Assembly: GCA_963759235.1 (NCBI GenBank)
Contig: CAVWYO010000006.1
Span: 1-64,000 of the forward strand
Length of the DNA: 64,000 nt
Direction of reading: 5' to 3'
Origin: Bauldia sp963759235
Lineage (GTDB): Bacteria; Pseudomonadota; Alphaproteobacteria; Rhizobiales; Kaistiaceae
Below are positions 8,272-15,747 of this stretch, one piece after another; within the stretch, counting starts at the first letter, position 1; each line of letters opens with the position of its first letter. The position numbers and the translations under genes are program-made. The notes beneath the pieces are model-generated. The model made no database searches. It saw only the letters and a program-made list of their open reading frames with translations, and was not told the origin of the DNA.

Positions 8272-8595
8272 TCAGCCGAGGGCGGGCGAGAAGGCGGTCG
8301 GCCTGAGGAAGCGGACCTCCTGCGCCTCGATCGCCTCCATCGCCCAGATCCCATCGATATAGGCCTGCCACGCCGGGTCGGCGTTCATCGCGGCGCGGCG
8401 CCGGTCGCGATCGTCCAGGCTGTCATAGGCCCACAGTGCCACTGTCTGGTGGGCGTTGCCGGTCTCGGCGGTGAAGAGGCCGACGAAACGGCCGAGATGC
8501 CGTTTCTGGATCGGCAGGCCGTCGCTCTCATATTTCTTCAGCCAGCGCTGCAAGGTGCCGGGCCGGAAGGTGTAGGTGCGTTGTTCGACGATCAA
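8272..8595 (-). CDS. NIPSNAP family protein
   Basis: A 107-aa dimeric alpha/beta-barrel protein: MIVEQRTYTFRPGTLQRWLKKYESDG is the typical NIPSNAP opening, with ALWAYDSLDDRDRRRAAMNADPAWQAY as the second block. Members of this family are small cytoplasmic proteins often next to catabolic oxidoreductases, and their biochemical role is generally unclear. It begins 15 bp after the GMC oxidoreductase stop and is followed by the ferredoxin-P450 pair, so it belongs to the operon that starts at 11,103. Confidence 0.82.
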   Translation of the reverse strand: MIVEQRTYTFRPGTLQRWLKKYESDGLPIQKRHLGRFVGLFTAETGNAHQTVALWAYDSLDDRDRRRAAMNADPAWQAYIDGIWAMEAIEAQEVRFLRPTAFSPALG

Positions 8596-8610
8596 TGGAG
8601 GTTCCTCCGC

Positions 8611-10239
8611 TCAACCGGTTGCCTTGAGGATCATGTCGGCGGCCTTCTCGCCGATCATGATGGTCGGTGCGTTGGTGTTGCCGCTCGAAATGATCGGCAT
8701 GATCGAGGCGTCGGCGACGCGAAGGCCGTCGATGCCGCGGACCCGAAGCTCGGCATCGACCACGGCGTCGGCCCCGTTGCCCATCTTGCAGGTGCCGACC
8801 GGGTGGAGCGTCGTGCCGCCCGCCTGCTTCAGCCACTCCGTCAATGCCGCGTCGGTCGATCGGTCGGGCCCCGGAGTTGTTTCGGCGCCGAGGATATCGG
8901 CGAAGGCCGGCTGGGCCATCACCTCACGCGCGAGCCTGACACCGGCCACGGTCGTCGCCTTGTCGAACGGCGTCGCCAGATAGTTGGCGAAGATAAGGGG
9001 CGGGTCGCGGGGGTCGGCCGACCGCAGCGCGATCCGTCCCCGGCTCTGAGGATTGACCGGCCCGACCCGGATGGTGACGCCGTGATTATCCTCGACGCGG
9101 GCGTGGCGGGAAAACTTGGGCCAATGAAGGTTGGCGGTTCGCTCCAGGGCCGGCATGAAATGCAGCTGGATATCGGGCACGGCGAGGCCGGGGCGCGAGC
9201 GGAGGAAGGCGCCGCCTTCATAGGGGAAGGTGGTGGCGACGCCGCGGCCGAACAGGACACCTTCGACGATCGCCATGGTCAGACGGTCGACGCGAAGGTC
9301 GCCGTGGAGGGTGATCGGCTTGGTCACCTCATAGACGAGGCAGACGTCGACATGGTCCTGCAGGTTCCGGCCGACGCTGGGAAGATGGTGGACGACGTCG
9401 ATACCGTGTGCCTTCAAGTCGGCCGCGTCGCCAATGCCGGACAGCATGAGGATCTGCGGCGCGTTGACCGCACCGGCCGAAAGCACGATCTCGCGCGCCG
9501 CCCGGGCGCGATGCCGCACGCCGCGGCGGACGTAATCGACGGCGACCGCCCGGCTCTTCTCGATGACGATGCGCTCGGTCAGCGCGTGGGTGGCGACGGT
9601 GAGGTTGGGCCGCCTCATCGCCGGCCGCAGGAACGCCGTCGCCGTGCTGCAGCGCTTGCCGTTGCGAATGGTGAAGTCGTAGCGGCCGAAGCCGTCCTGG
9701 CCGGTGCCGTTGAAATCATCGTTGCGGACGTAGCCGGCCTGGACGCCGGCTTCGACGAAGCGGTCGAAGAGCGGGTTGGTGCCGCGGGCGCGGCAGACCG
9801 ACAGCGGGCCGTCGCGGCCGTGAAAATCGTCGCCGCGTTCGGCGTGGGTCTCGGACTTGCGGAAATACGGCAGCACCTCGGCATAGGACCAGCCGGGGTT
9901 ACCCAGCTGCGCCCAGCGATCGTAGTCGGCGGCGTTGCCGCGCACGTAGATCATGCCGTTGATCGTCGAGGTGCCGCCGAGCGCCTTGCCGCGCGGCCAG
10001 TAGATGCGGCGGTTGTCGAGCTCGGGCTCCGGCTCGGTCTGGTAGCTCCAGTTGTAGATGCCGGAATGCATCAGCTTGCCCATCATCATGGGCAGGCGCA
10101 CCAGCGGATGACGGTCCTTGCCGCCGGCTTCGATCAAAAGCACCGAACGGCCGAAATCGGCCGACAGGCGGTCGGCGAGCACGCAGCCGGCGGAACCGGC
10201 GCCGATGACGATGTAATCGTAGGTGTCGGGGGCGGCCAT
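8611..10239 (-). CDS. GMC family FAD-dependent oxidoreductase (choline dehydrogenase-like)
   Basis: A 542-aa flavoprotein with an N-terminal dinucleotide-binding fold DYIVIGAGSAGCVLADRL (residues 7-24), GMC signature 1 (GKALGGTSTINGMIYVRG), GMC signature 2 (SAGAVNAPQILMLSGIG), and a C-terminal block LHPVGTCKMG followed by GLRVADASIMPIISSGNTNAPT, which carries the catalytic His/Asn region. The family oxidises primary alcohols to aldehydes or acids. It begins 6 bp after the uracil-DNA-glycosylase-like gene. A plausible role, inferred, is oxidation of a hydroxymethyl group produced by the P450 of the same operon. Confidence 0.92.
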   Translation of the reverse strand: MAAPDTYDYIVIGAGSAGCVLADRLSADFGRSVLLIEAGGKDRHPLVRLPMMMGKLMHSGIYNWSYQTEPEPELDNRRIYWPRGKALGGTSTINGMIYVRGNAADYDRWAQLGNPGWSYAEVLPYFRKSETHAERGDDFHGRDGPLSVCRARGTNPLFDRFVEAGVQAGYVRNDDFNGTGQDGFGRYDFTIRNGKRCSTATAFLRPAMRRPNLTVATHALTERIVIEKSRAVAVDYVRRGVRHRARAAREIVLSAGAVNAPQILMLSGIGDAADLKAHGIDVVHHLPSVGRNLQDHVDVCLVYEVTKPITLHGDLRVDRLTMAIVEGVLFGRGVATTFPYEGGAFLRSRPGLAVPDIQLHFMPALERTANLHWPKFSRHARVEDNHGVTIRVGPVNPQSRGRIALRSADPRDPPLIFANYLATPFDKATTVAGVRLAREVMAQPAFADILGAETTPGPDRSTDAALTEWLKQAGGTTLHPVGTCKMGNGADAVVDAELRVRGIDGLRVADASIMPIISSGNTNAPTIMIGEKAADMILKATG

Positions 10240-10245
10240 CGCCGG

Positions 10246-11103
10246 CTACCAGGCGACCGGCTCGGCGCCCATCGTCGTGAGCAGACGATTGCAGGCGAGG
10301 AAGGGATTCTCCAGAGCAAGCACGGCCTCCGCCCGGGCCGGGTGTTCGCGGATGAGGCTCGCCACATGGCCGTCGGCCAGACCGTCGCCGGCGATGCCCG
10401 CCTCGGCGAGCGCGTCGGCGGCCTGCGTTCCGAAGGCGATGAACACCACCGGTCGGCCGCGGCCGGCGAGGTGACGGAGCACCGCGACGATCAACGGACG
10501 CCACAGCGGCAGATGGCCGCGGAGCTGGTGGGGGTCGCCTTCGACGGCGAAGCGGCTAAGCGTCAACGATGAATTGAGGAGGAGCGCGCCGTCGGCGACC
10601 CAGCGGTCGGCAATCTCTCCGGCGGGCTCCAAATCGATGCGCCCGGCCTCGATGTCGTCGATCAGCCGCCGCCAGTCGTCGGCCGAGCCGGCATAGGAAG
10701 CCTCGCCGGTCCGCGCCGCGGCGACGAGCTGCATGAAGGTGCGCACGCTCGTCGAGAACATCTTCTCCAGCTCGCGCCAGTTGGCCACGTTGCCCGCCTC
10801 GAAGGCGCGGCCGGTGGCGAAGGCCGGGCAGGGATAGGGGTCCTGGCCGAGCACGACGCAGCGAACCGCGTCCGGCGCGATGCCGTCGAAGGCGCGAAAC
10901 ATGTGGGCGCCCTTCGGCGCGCCGGGAAAGACGCGTCCGCGACGGGCGGGAAACACCGGCTCCCACGGCTCGAGCCCGAGGCCGGAATCGACGTGCTCGA
11001 AGCCGAGCTCGGCGCCGTCGGCGACGGCGCGCCACGCCGGGTCGAGATCCTGCCGCCAATCGGCGAGGATGTCCCGCATCGCATGGTGAAGCGCGAGACG
11101 CAT
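10246..11103 (-). CDS. Uracil-DNA glycosylase family protein
   Basis: A 285-aa protein with the family 1 landmarks in order: GQDPYP (residues 86-91; water-activating Asp88), the ALLLNSSLTL strand, PVVFIAFGTQA, and a His-Pro loop (REHPARAE) where classical enzymes have HPSPLS. The usual GQDPYH reads GQDPYP. True family members excise uracil from DNA. It is the first gene of an operon encoding small-molecule oxidation enzymes and lies right below two RutR-like operators, an unusual place for a repair gene. It may be a housekeeping enzyme, or may remove modified bases linked to the pathway. Confidence 0.8.
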   Translation of the reverse strand: MRLALHHAMRDILADWRQDLDPAWRAVADGAELGFEHVDSGLGLEPWEPVFPARRGRVFPGAPKGAHMFRAFDGIAPDAVRCVVLGQDPYPCPAFATGRAFEAGNVANWRELEKMFSTSVRTFMQLVAAARTGEASYAGSADDWRRLIDDIEAGRIDLEPAGEIADRWVADGALLLNSSLTLSRFAVEGDPHQLRGHLPLWRPLIVAVLRHLAGRGRPVVFIAFGTQAADALAEAGIAGDGLADGHVASLIREHPARAEAVLALENPFLACNRLLTTMGAEPVAW

Positions 11104-11143
11104 GCGCGGCCATTCCTTGACGATCGCCGAGCATAGTCGGAAG

Positions 11144-11159
11144 TTGACGTCGGCGTCAA
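11144..11159. promoter_or_regulatory. RutR-like operator 3 (divergent promoter)
   Basis: TTGACGTCGGCGTCAA, with TTGACG/CGTCAA arms and the shared flank CTTTTCA. It lies between the minus-strand UDG/GMC/P450 operon and the plus-strand TetR gene, so it can control both. Confidence 0.65.
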
Positions 11160-11177
11160 CTTTTCAGATGAGCAATC

Positions 11178-11193
11178 CTGACGCCGGCGTCGA
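11178..11193. promoter_or_regulatory. RutR-like operator 4 (divergent promoter)
   Basis: CTGACGCCGGCGTCGA followed by CTTTTCA; same orientation as operator 3 and 34 bp away. The pair copies the arrangement found upstream of the importer operon. Confidence 0.6.
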
Positions 11194-11264
11194 CTTTTCA
11201 ACTGGACAGCGGCCGGCGAGTCGGCGACCTTGGACGGCGCCTTTCGGCGCGAGGGTGAGCGAGG

Positions 11265-11972
11265 ATGACGACACCACGATCCGCCACGGCGCGCGCCGCG
11301 AACGCCGATACGCGCATCGCCGCCCGCAACAAGCAGGCGATTCTCGACGCCGCCATCGGCGTGTTTACCGAGAAGGGCTATGACGGGGCCAGCATCGCCG
11401 AGATCGCCGAGAAGGCCCGGCTGCCCAAGGCGAACGTCTACTATTACTTCGGCTCGAAGGAAGCGATCTACCGGACGGTCATCGCCGACCTCATCCAGGA
11501 ATGGGACAAGGCGCTCGCCCACCTGACCGCCGACCGCGAGCCGGCCGACGCCATTGCCGCCTATATCCGCGCCAAGCTGGAGTTCTCGCGCAAGCATGCC
11601 GCCCAGTCGCGCATGTTCGCCAACGAGGCGGTGCACGGCGGCCGCTTCCTCAGCCGCACGGATCGCGCCCACATGCGGGCGATCACGCTCGACAAGGTCA
11701 AGGTCTTCGAAGCCTGGGCGGCGGCGGGCAAGATGGACGCGGTCGATCCGATCCACCTCTTCATCCTGCTGTGGGCCTCGACCCAGTACTACGCCGACTT
11801 CGACGTCCTCGCCCGCAACCACCTCGCCAGCCGGCGGATCGACGCCGGCGACTACCAGCGTGCCGCCGAGACGATCTGCGCGGTCGTTTTGAAAGGCTGT
11901 GGGGTGACGGGTACGAGGCGTCCGGCGAGAGGCTCGGCCCGCCCGCCAGGCCGCCGAGGGGCCCGCGCTTAG
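11265..11972 (+). CDS. RutR-like TetR family transcriptional regulator
   Basis: A 235-aa regulator with an N-terminal TetR helix-turn-helix (AILDAAIGVFTEKGYDGASIAEIAEKA, then PKANVYYYFGSKEAIYR, about residues 24-70). The ligand domain resembles E. coli RutR: AYIRAKLEFSRKH, and VDPIHLFILLWASTQYYADF against the RutR stretch with WASTQ, the region that contacts uracil or thymine. RutR controls pyrimidine degradation genes. The gene is divergent from the UDG/GMC/P450 operon, with two RutR-like palindromes between them, and two more sit upstream of the importer operon. Autoregulation and control of both operons by a pyrimidine-like ligand are inferred. A basic Arg-rich tail after residue 215 is not part of the domain. 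Its stop overlaps the convergent ferredoxin stop. Confidence 0.88.
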   Translation: MTTPRSATARAANADTRIAARNKQAILDAAIGVFTEKGYDGASIAEIAEKARLPKANVYYYFGSKEAIYRTVIADLIQEWDKALAHLTADREPADAIAAYIRAKLEFSRKHAAQSRMFANEAVHGGRFLSRTDRAHMRAITLDKVKVFEAWAAAGKMDAVDPIHLFILLWASTQYYADFDVLARNHLASRRIDAGDYQRAAETICAVVLKGCGVTGTRRPARGSARPPGRRGARA

Positions 11973-12172
11973 TCCTCGCGGATCGTGATCGCCTGCTCCG
12001 GGCATCCGTCGACGGCCCGGTGGGCGGCGCTCACCAGGTCGGCGGGAACCGGATCGAGGAGGACCATCGCCTTGCCGTCCTCGTCGCTGAGGGCGAACAG
12101 CCGCGCGACAGTGAGGTGGCAGAGACCGTGCCCCTGGCAGATGTCGCGGTCGACGGTGACGTGAGTTGCCAT
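11969..12172 (-). CDS. Small ferredoxin (3Fe-4S type), copy 2
   Basis: A 67-aa ferredoxin, MATHVTVDRDICQGHGLC..., with CQGHGLC and a later GCPEQAI providing three cluster cysteines. It follows the second P450 gene with a 1-bp start/stop overlap (TGATG at 12,170-12,174). In the first pair the ferredoxin precedes the P450; here it follows, so the two pairs are not a simple block duplication. It converges with the TetR gene, the two stops overlapping by 4 bp. Confidence 0.9.
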   Translation of the reverse strand: MATHVTVDRDICQGHGLCHLTVARLFALSDEDGKAMVLLDPVPADLVSAAHRAVDGCPEQAITIRED

Positions 12173-13398
12173 CAGGAACCTCCGTTCCGGCCGGAGAGCC
12201 GCGGGCCGGGCGCGAAGGCGATCGGCACCTTGCGCCGTCCGAAGACGATGCCGATCGTGTCCGCTTCGACGATGTCGTCCTCTATGACGCTGAAATCCGG
12301 CAGGCGCTCGAAGACCCGCTCCATGACGATACGCAGCTCGACGCGCGCCAGCAAGGAGCCGAGGCAGCGATGGGCGCCGATTCCGAAGGTCATGTGACGG
12401 TTCGGCGCGCGGTCGAGCACCAGCTCTTCCGCCGTATCGCCGAAGACCGCCTCGTCGCGGTTGGCGCTCGCCCACAGCATGAACACGGTCTCGCCGGCCG
12501 GGATCGGTTGACCGCCGACGACGGTGTCGCCAGTGACCGTGCGGGCGAAACCCTGAACCGGCGCGTCGAAGCGGAGGAGTTCCTCGATCGCGGCGGGGAT
12601 CAGGTTGCGGTCGCCGCCGAGCCGGTCGCGAAGGTCCGGGCGGCGGCCGAGCTGCACGAAGATGTTGCTGATCGCCGCCATCACCGTGTCCATGCCGCCG
12701 AAGATGACCATGCGGACGAGGTCGACGACCTCGTCGCGGCGGGTCTTCACACCCTGATATTCCGAGGCGAGGAGGGACGAGATCATGTCGCCGCGCGACC
12801 GCACCGCGCGGTCGTCGACCTCCGCTTCGATCTTCGCCGAGAATTGGTTGACGGCGACGGTGGCGGCCACGTTCTCCGGTGTGCCCGGACGCGAATAGCT
12901 CGCCGCGTGGATCGGATCGGCGAAGACGCGCCACTCGGCCGGGTCGAGACCGAGCAACTGCATGGTGGTGCTCGACGGCACGGGATTGGCGAGCTCGGTC
13001 ACCACTTCGGCTTCGCCGCGCTCGATGAAGCCGTCGATCGACCGGTCGACCACCTCGAGGATGAACGGCTCCAGACCCTTCAGCGCCCTCGGCGAGAAGA
13101 ACGGGATCAACAGCCCACGGTAGCGCTCCAGTTCCGGTGGGTCCGACTGAAGCGGAATCAGCCGCCCGACATTGGTCGGCGGCACGACGACCTCGCGCGC
13201 CGAAGAGAAGGTCCGGTCGTCGCGGGCAACCCGGAACACGTCGTCATAGCGCGACAGCAACCAGTAACCGCCGTGAGCGGCCGAGTGGGCCACCGGGCAT
13301 TCACGCCGCATCGTCCGGTAAAGCCGGTACTTGGTCCGATTGAAGTCGGGAGCATGATGGTCGAAGTCGACGTCGGTCATCGATGCGTTCGCCGCCAT
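12172..13398 (-). CDS. Cytochrome P450, copy 2
   Basis: A 408-aa bacterial P450, paralogue of copy 1 (same N-terminal DFDHHAPDF, GGMDT at 234-238, EELLR ExxR region, heme loop FGIGAHRCLG with Cys345). By eye about half of the positions match copy 1, with the greatest differences in the 170-200 and C-terminal regions that often shape the substrate pocket. It follows the second BMP receptor gene by 81 bp and precedes its own ferredoxin, which makes a receptor-P450-ferredoxin operon. Substrate unknown; a related but different compound from that of copy 1 is a reasonable inference. Confidence 0.93.
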   Translation of the reverse strand: MAANASMTDVDFDHHAPDFNRTKYRLYRTMRRECPVAHSAAHGGYWLLSRYDDVFRVARDDRTFSSAREVVVPPTNVGRLIPLQSDPPELERYRGLLIPFFSPRALKGLEPFILEVVDRSIDGFIERGEAEVVTELANPVPSSTTMQLLGLDPAEWRVFADPIHAASYSRPGTPENVAATVAVNQFSAKIEAEVDDRAVRSRGDMISSLLASEYQGVKTRRDEVVDLVRMVIFGGMDTVMAAISNIFVQLGRRPDLRDRLGGDRNLIPAAIEELLRFDAPVQGFARTVTGDTVVGGQPIPAGETVFMLWASANRDEAVFGDTAEELVLDRAPNRHMTFGIGAHRCLGSLLARVELRIVMERVFERLPDFSVIEDDIVEADTIGIVFGRRKVPIAFAPGPRLSGRNGGS

Positions 13399-13428
13399 GT
13401 TTCGAACCGCTCAACACCCTGGACCAAC

Positions 13429-13472
13429 CGCCGGCGCCGCCAAGGCACCGAGCGGTTCCCGCGGCGCCGGCG
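13429..13472. promoter_or_regulatory. Strong stem-loop downstream of receptor gene copy 2
   Basis: Perfect 12-bp arms CGCCGGCGCCGC (13,429-13,440) and GCGGCGCCGGCG (13,461-13,472) with a 20-nt loop, between the receptor stop and the P450 start. No T-run follows. Probably an mRNA-stabilising or attenuating element. Confidence 0.6.
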
Positions 13473-13479
13473 TCGAGCC

Positions 13480-14547
13480 TCACAGCTCGGTGTTGAACGG
13501 CACCTTCAGCGTGCCGGCGATGATGTCGGCCCGCGCCTTGTCGATGTCCGGCCACACGTCCTTGGCCTTGGCGATAAGGTCGGCCGGTCCCTGCTTCTGG
13601 AACTCCGGCGACAGCACGAAGTCGATCACCCCGGTGCCGAGCCCGGTGCTCAGATGGCCGCCCTTGAAGTCAGGACCGATCGCCTTCGACACTTCGTTGT
13701 AAAGCGACTGGCCAAAGTCGAGCTGGACGATGGCAATCACCGTTCCGGTTCCGAGCTTGAACTGCGCCTCCGACCCGGCGCTAACCATACGGCCGTCGCC
13801 TTCATTGGCCGCCTGGATGATGCCGGTGTCCGTCGCCGCCGAGTCGGTCTGGATATAGTCGACGCCGTCCTGGTACATCTGGGTGGCGATCTCGTGCCCC
13901 TTCGCCGGGTCCTGGAACGAGCCGGCAAACGCCCCGGTGACGGTCTTGTCCGCCCCGACCGAAGCGGCCGCAGTCTTCATCGCGTTGAGGTCGGCGTTGA
14001 GCGGCGGCAGGCTCACCCCGCCGATGTAGCCGATCTTGCCGCTCTTCGACACCTTCGCCGCAAACAGCCCCGACAGGTAGCAGCCGAGATAGTAGTCGTA
14101 GGACACCGTCACGACGTTCGGCATCGGCGGGTCGAAGGGGTCGCCGAAGATCTGGATCCACTTGGTGTCGGGATACTTCGGCGCCAGCGCCTTGATCGGC
14201 TCGGCCACCTCGTTGAAGGTGGCGGCGATCACCGAGGCGCCGGCATCGGCGAGGCTGGTGAAGATCGACGGGAAGGTGGCGGAATCCTGGGCGTAGATGG
14301 TGCGGATCGGGAAGCCCTTCTCCTGGGAGAGCTTCTTCAAGGCGGCGATCATCGAATCGATCGGTCCGTTGTCGCCCGCGGCCTGGGTATGGACCAGGGC
14401 GACGAGGCCGGTATCGGCGGCATCGGCAAGCCGCGGCAAGGCCAGGCTTCCCGCCCCGCCGGCCACCATCACGCCGGCCGACGCCTGCAGGAAACGCCGC
14501 CGCGACAGCGACGCTCTCAAGAGATCAAGGTCATGCGATCTAGCCAT
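13480..14547 (-). CDS. BMP-family ABC transporter substrate-binding protein, copy 2 (Tat signal)
   Basis: A 355-aa periplasmic receptor. From the Tat motif (SRRRFLQ, residue 15) to the C-terminus it differs from the copy at 5,234-6,301 at about ten positions, seven of them clustered in residues 258-273 (SAGSEAQFKLGTGTVIAI against SAISPEQYKLGPKTVIAL). Near-identity at DNA level begins and ends almost at the gene borders; the first 14 residues and all flanks differ. No permease or ATPase accompanies it, so it probably docks on the importer encoded at 1,683-5,193. First gene of the receptor-P450-ferredoxin operon and divergent from an AraC regulator. Confidence 0.92.
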   Translation of the reverse strand: MARSHDLDLLRASLSRRRFLQASAGVMVAGGAGSLALPRLADAADTGLVALVHTQAAGDNGPIDSMIAALKKLSQEKGFPIRTIYAQDSATFPSIFTSLADAGASVIAATFNEVAEPIKALAPKYPDTKWIQIFGDPFDPPMPNVVTVSYDYYLGCYLSGLFAAKVSKSGKIGYIGGVSLPPLNADLNAMKTAAASVGADKTVTGAFAGSFQDPAKGHEIATQMYQDGVDYIQTDSAATDTGIIQAANEGDGRMVSAGSEAQFKLGTGTVIAIVQLDFGQSLYNEVSKAIGPDFKGGHLSTGLGTGVIDFVLSPEFQKQGPADLIAKAKDVWPDIDKARADIIAGTLKVPFNTEL

Positions 14548-14744
14548 GGCGGTCAGCCCTCAAGTGTCGTTGTGGAACGCGATCGGAGTCGATGCGATCT
14601 TCATTTCCGGACGATTTGACGGACCAACCCCGTCAGCGGGCCGGCCGGCATCTTTGCGTCGAAACCCCGCACGCTCGCTGGAATGAAACACCCGGTGAGA
14701 CGTGCGGAACAAGTCATGGATTGATTTTCCTTTAGCACCATCTG

Positions 14745-15704
14745 ATGATTGCCGCCGGAGGTCGAGGCCCGGAGTTGCGGATGGTCCGTCAAGACCCGGC
14801 AGCAGGAATTGGGGCACCGGCTTCCGTTCCCGGTCGCCGACGCAGGAAGCCGATCCCGATCCCGGCGCCGTTGGCGACATCGCCGCCACCGCCGCGGACC
14901 GCGAACCTCGTCGACCTGCCGAGGCTGCGATGGGCCGCGCGCTGCGACGACACGCAATTCGAAACCGCAGCCGTGCCGCATCACGCTCACAACGAGCCGG
15001 AACTGGTCTATTGCACGAAAGGCCGCATCTGGATCGACGTCGGCAAGCATTCGCTGGAAGGGCGTCCCGGAGACCTCTACGTGCTTCCCGCCCGCATACC
15101 GCATGCGGTGCGCAGCGACGGCGCCTGGGAGAATGTCTGCGTCCTCTACCTCGGCGGCGAGGAGGTGCTGGAAACCGAGCCGCGGACCATCGATGTCAGG
15201 GACGAACCGGAGCTGCGGCGGTGGCTCGACGACCTCTGCCGGCTCTATGATTCACGTCCGGCACCCCCAGGTCCGGCCGCCGACGCGCTTCTCCTCGCCG
15301 TCCTCTCGGGCGCTGCCGAGCTTGAACGGCGCAGTCGATCGATGAAGGCCCTCCATCCGCGGCTCGCGGCCGCCGTCGACTATCTCCGCCAACGGCCGGC
15401 GAGCCGCGTCGCCGCCGCCGACCTCGCACGGGCGACCCGCACCAGCTACAGCCATCTCAGCGCTCTGTTCAGAGCGCGATTCGGCTGCGGGCCGCTCGCC
15501 TACCACCGAATCCATCGGATGCAGCGCGCCCAGGCCTTGCTGCTCGATCCCTATGTCAGCGTCGGCGAGGTGGCCCAACGCGTCGGCTTTGACGACCTCA
15601 ACTACTTCGTCCGTGTCTTCCGGAAGACCTGCGGGACATCTCCCAATCGGTGGAGGAAGCATCGCAGCCGCGAACTCGACCTCGGTCATCGCATCGCGAT
15701 CTGA
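14745..15704 (+). CDS. AraC family transcriptional regulator
   Basis: A 319-aa regulator with an N-terminal cupin-like sensing domain (PHHAHNEPELVYCTKGRIWIDVG and RPGDLYVLPARIPHAV, about residues 78-125) and a C-terminal pair of helix-turn-helices (HPRLAAAVDYLRQRPASRVAAADLARATRTS, then VGEVAQRVGFDDLNYFVRVFRKTCGTSPNRWR). The cupin half usually binds a small ligand. The first ~55 residues are Pro/Arg-rich and unlike the family, so the true start may lie downstream (for example ATG at 14,781). It is divergent from the receptor-P450-ferredoxin operon, with 197 bp between them, and is the obvious candidate to control it, unlike the RutR-controlled sister operon. Confidence 0.85.
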   Translation: MIAAGGRGPELRMVRQDPAAGIGAPASVPGRRRRKPIPIPAPLATSPPPPRTANLVDLPRLRWAARCDDTQFETAAVPHHAHNEPELVYCTKGRIWIDVGKHSLEGRPGDLYVLPARIPHAVRSDGAWENVCVLYLGGEEVLETEPRTIDVRDEPELRRWLDDLCRLYDSRPAPPGPAADALLLAVLSGAAELERRSRSMKALHPRLAAAVDYLRQRPASRVAAADLARATRTSYSHLSALFRARFGCGPLAYHRIHRMQRAQALLLDPYVSVGEVAQRVGFDDLNYFVRVFRKTCGTSPNRWRKHRSRELDLGHRIAI

Positions 15705-15747
15705 CCGGCGGCAGCAACGACCGGGCGCGCTCTCTCGGGACCCCGGC

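Noticed and set aside
5234..14547. Transposon- or integrase-mediated duplication of the receptor gene
   Set aside because: No transposase, terminal repeat or target-site duplication is visible, and the near-identity stops at the gene borders, which suits gene conversion better.
12166..14619. An 817-codon plus-strand frame opposite the second P450 and receptor genes
   Set aside because: Repeats the same kind of low-information composition as the frame opposite the first receptor; the similarity between the two only reflects the duplicated receptor gene on the other strand.
14616..14636. TTGACGG...CCGTCAG inverted repeat before the second receptor operon as a fifth RutR-like site
   Set aside because: The spacing between half-sites is 10 rather than 6 bases and the CTTTTC flank is missing.
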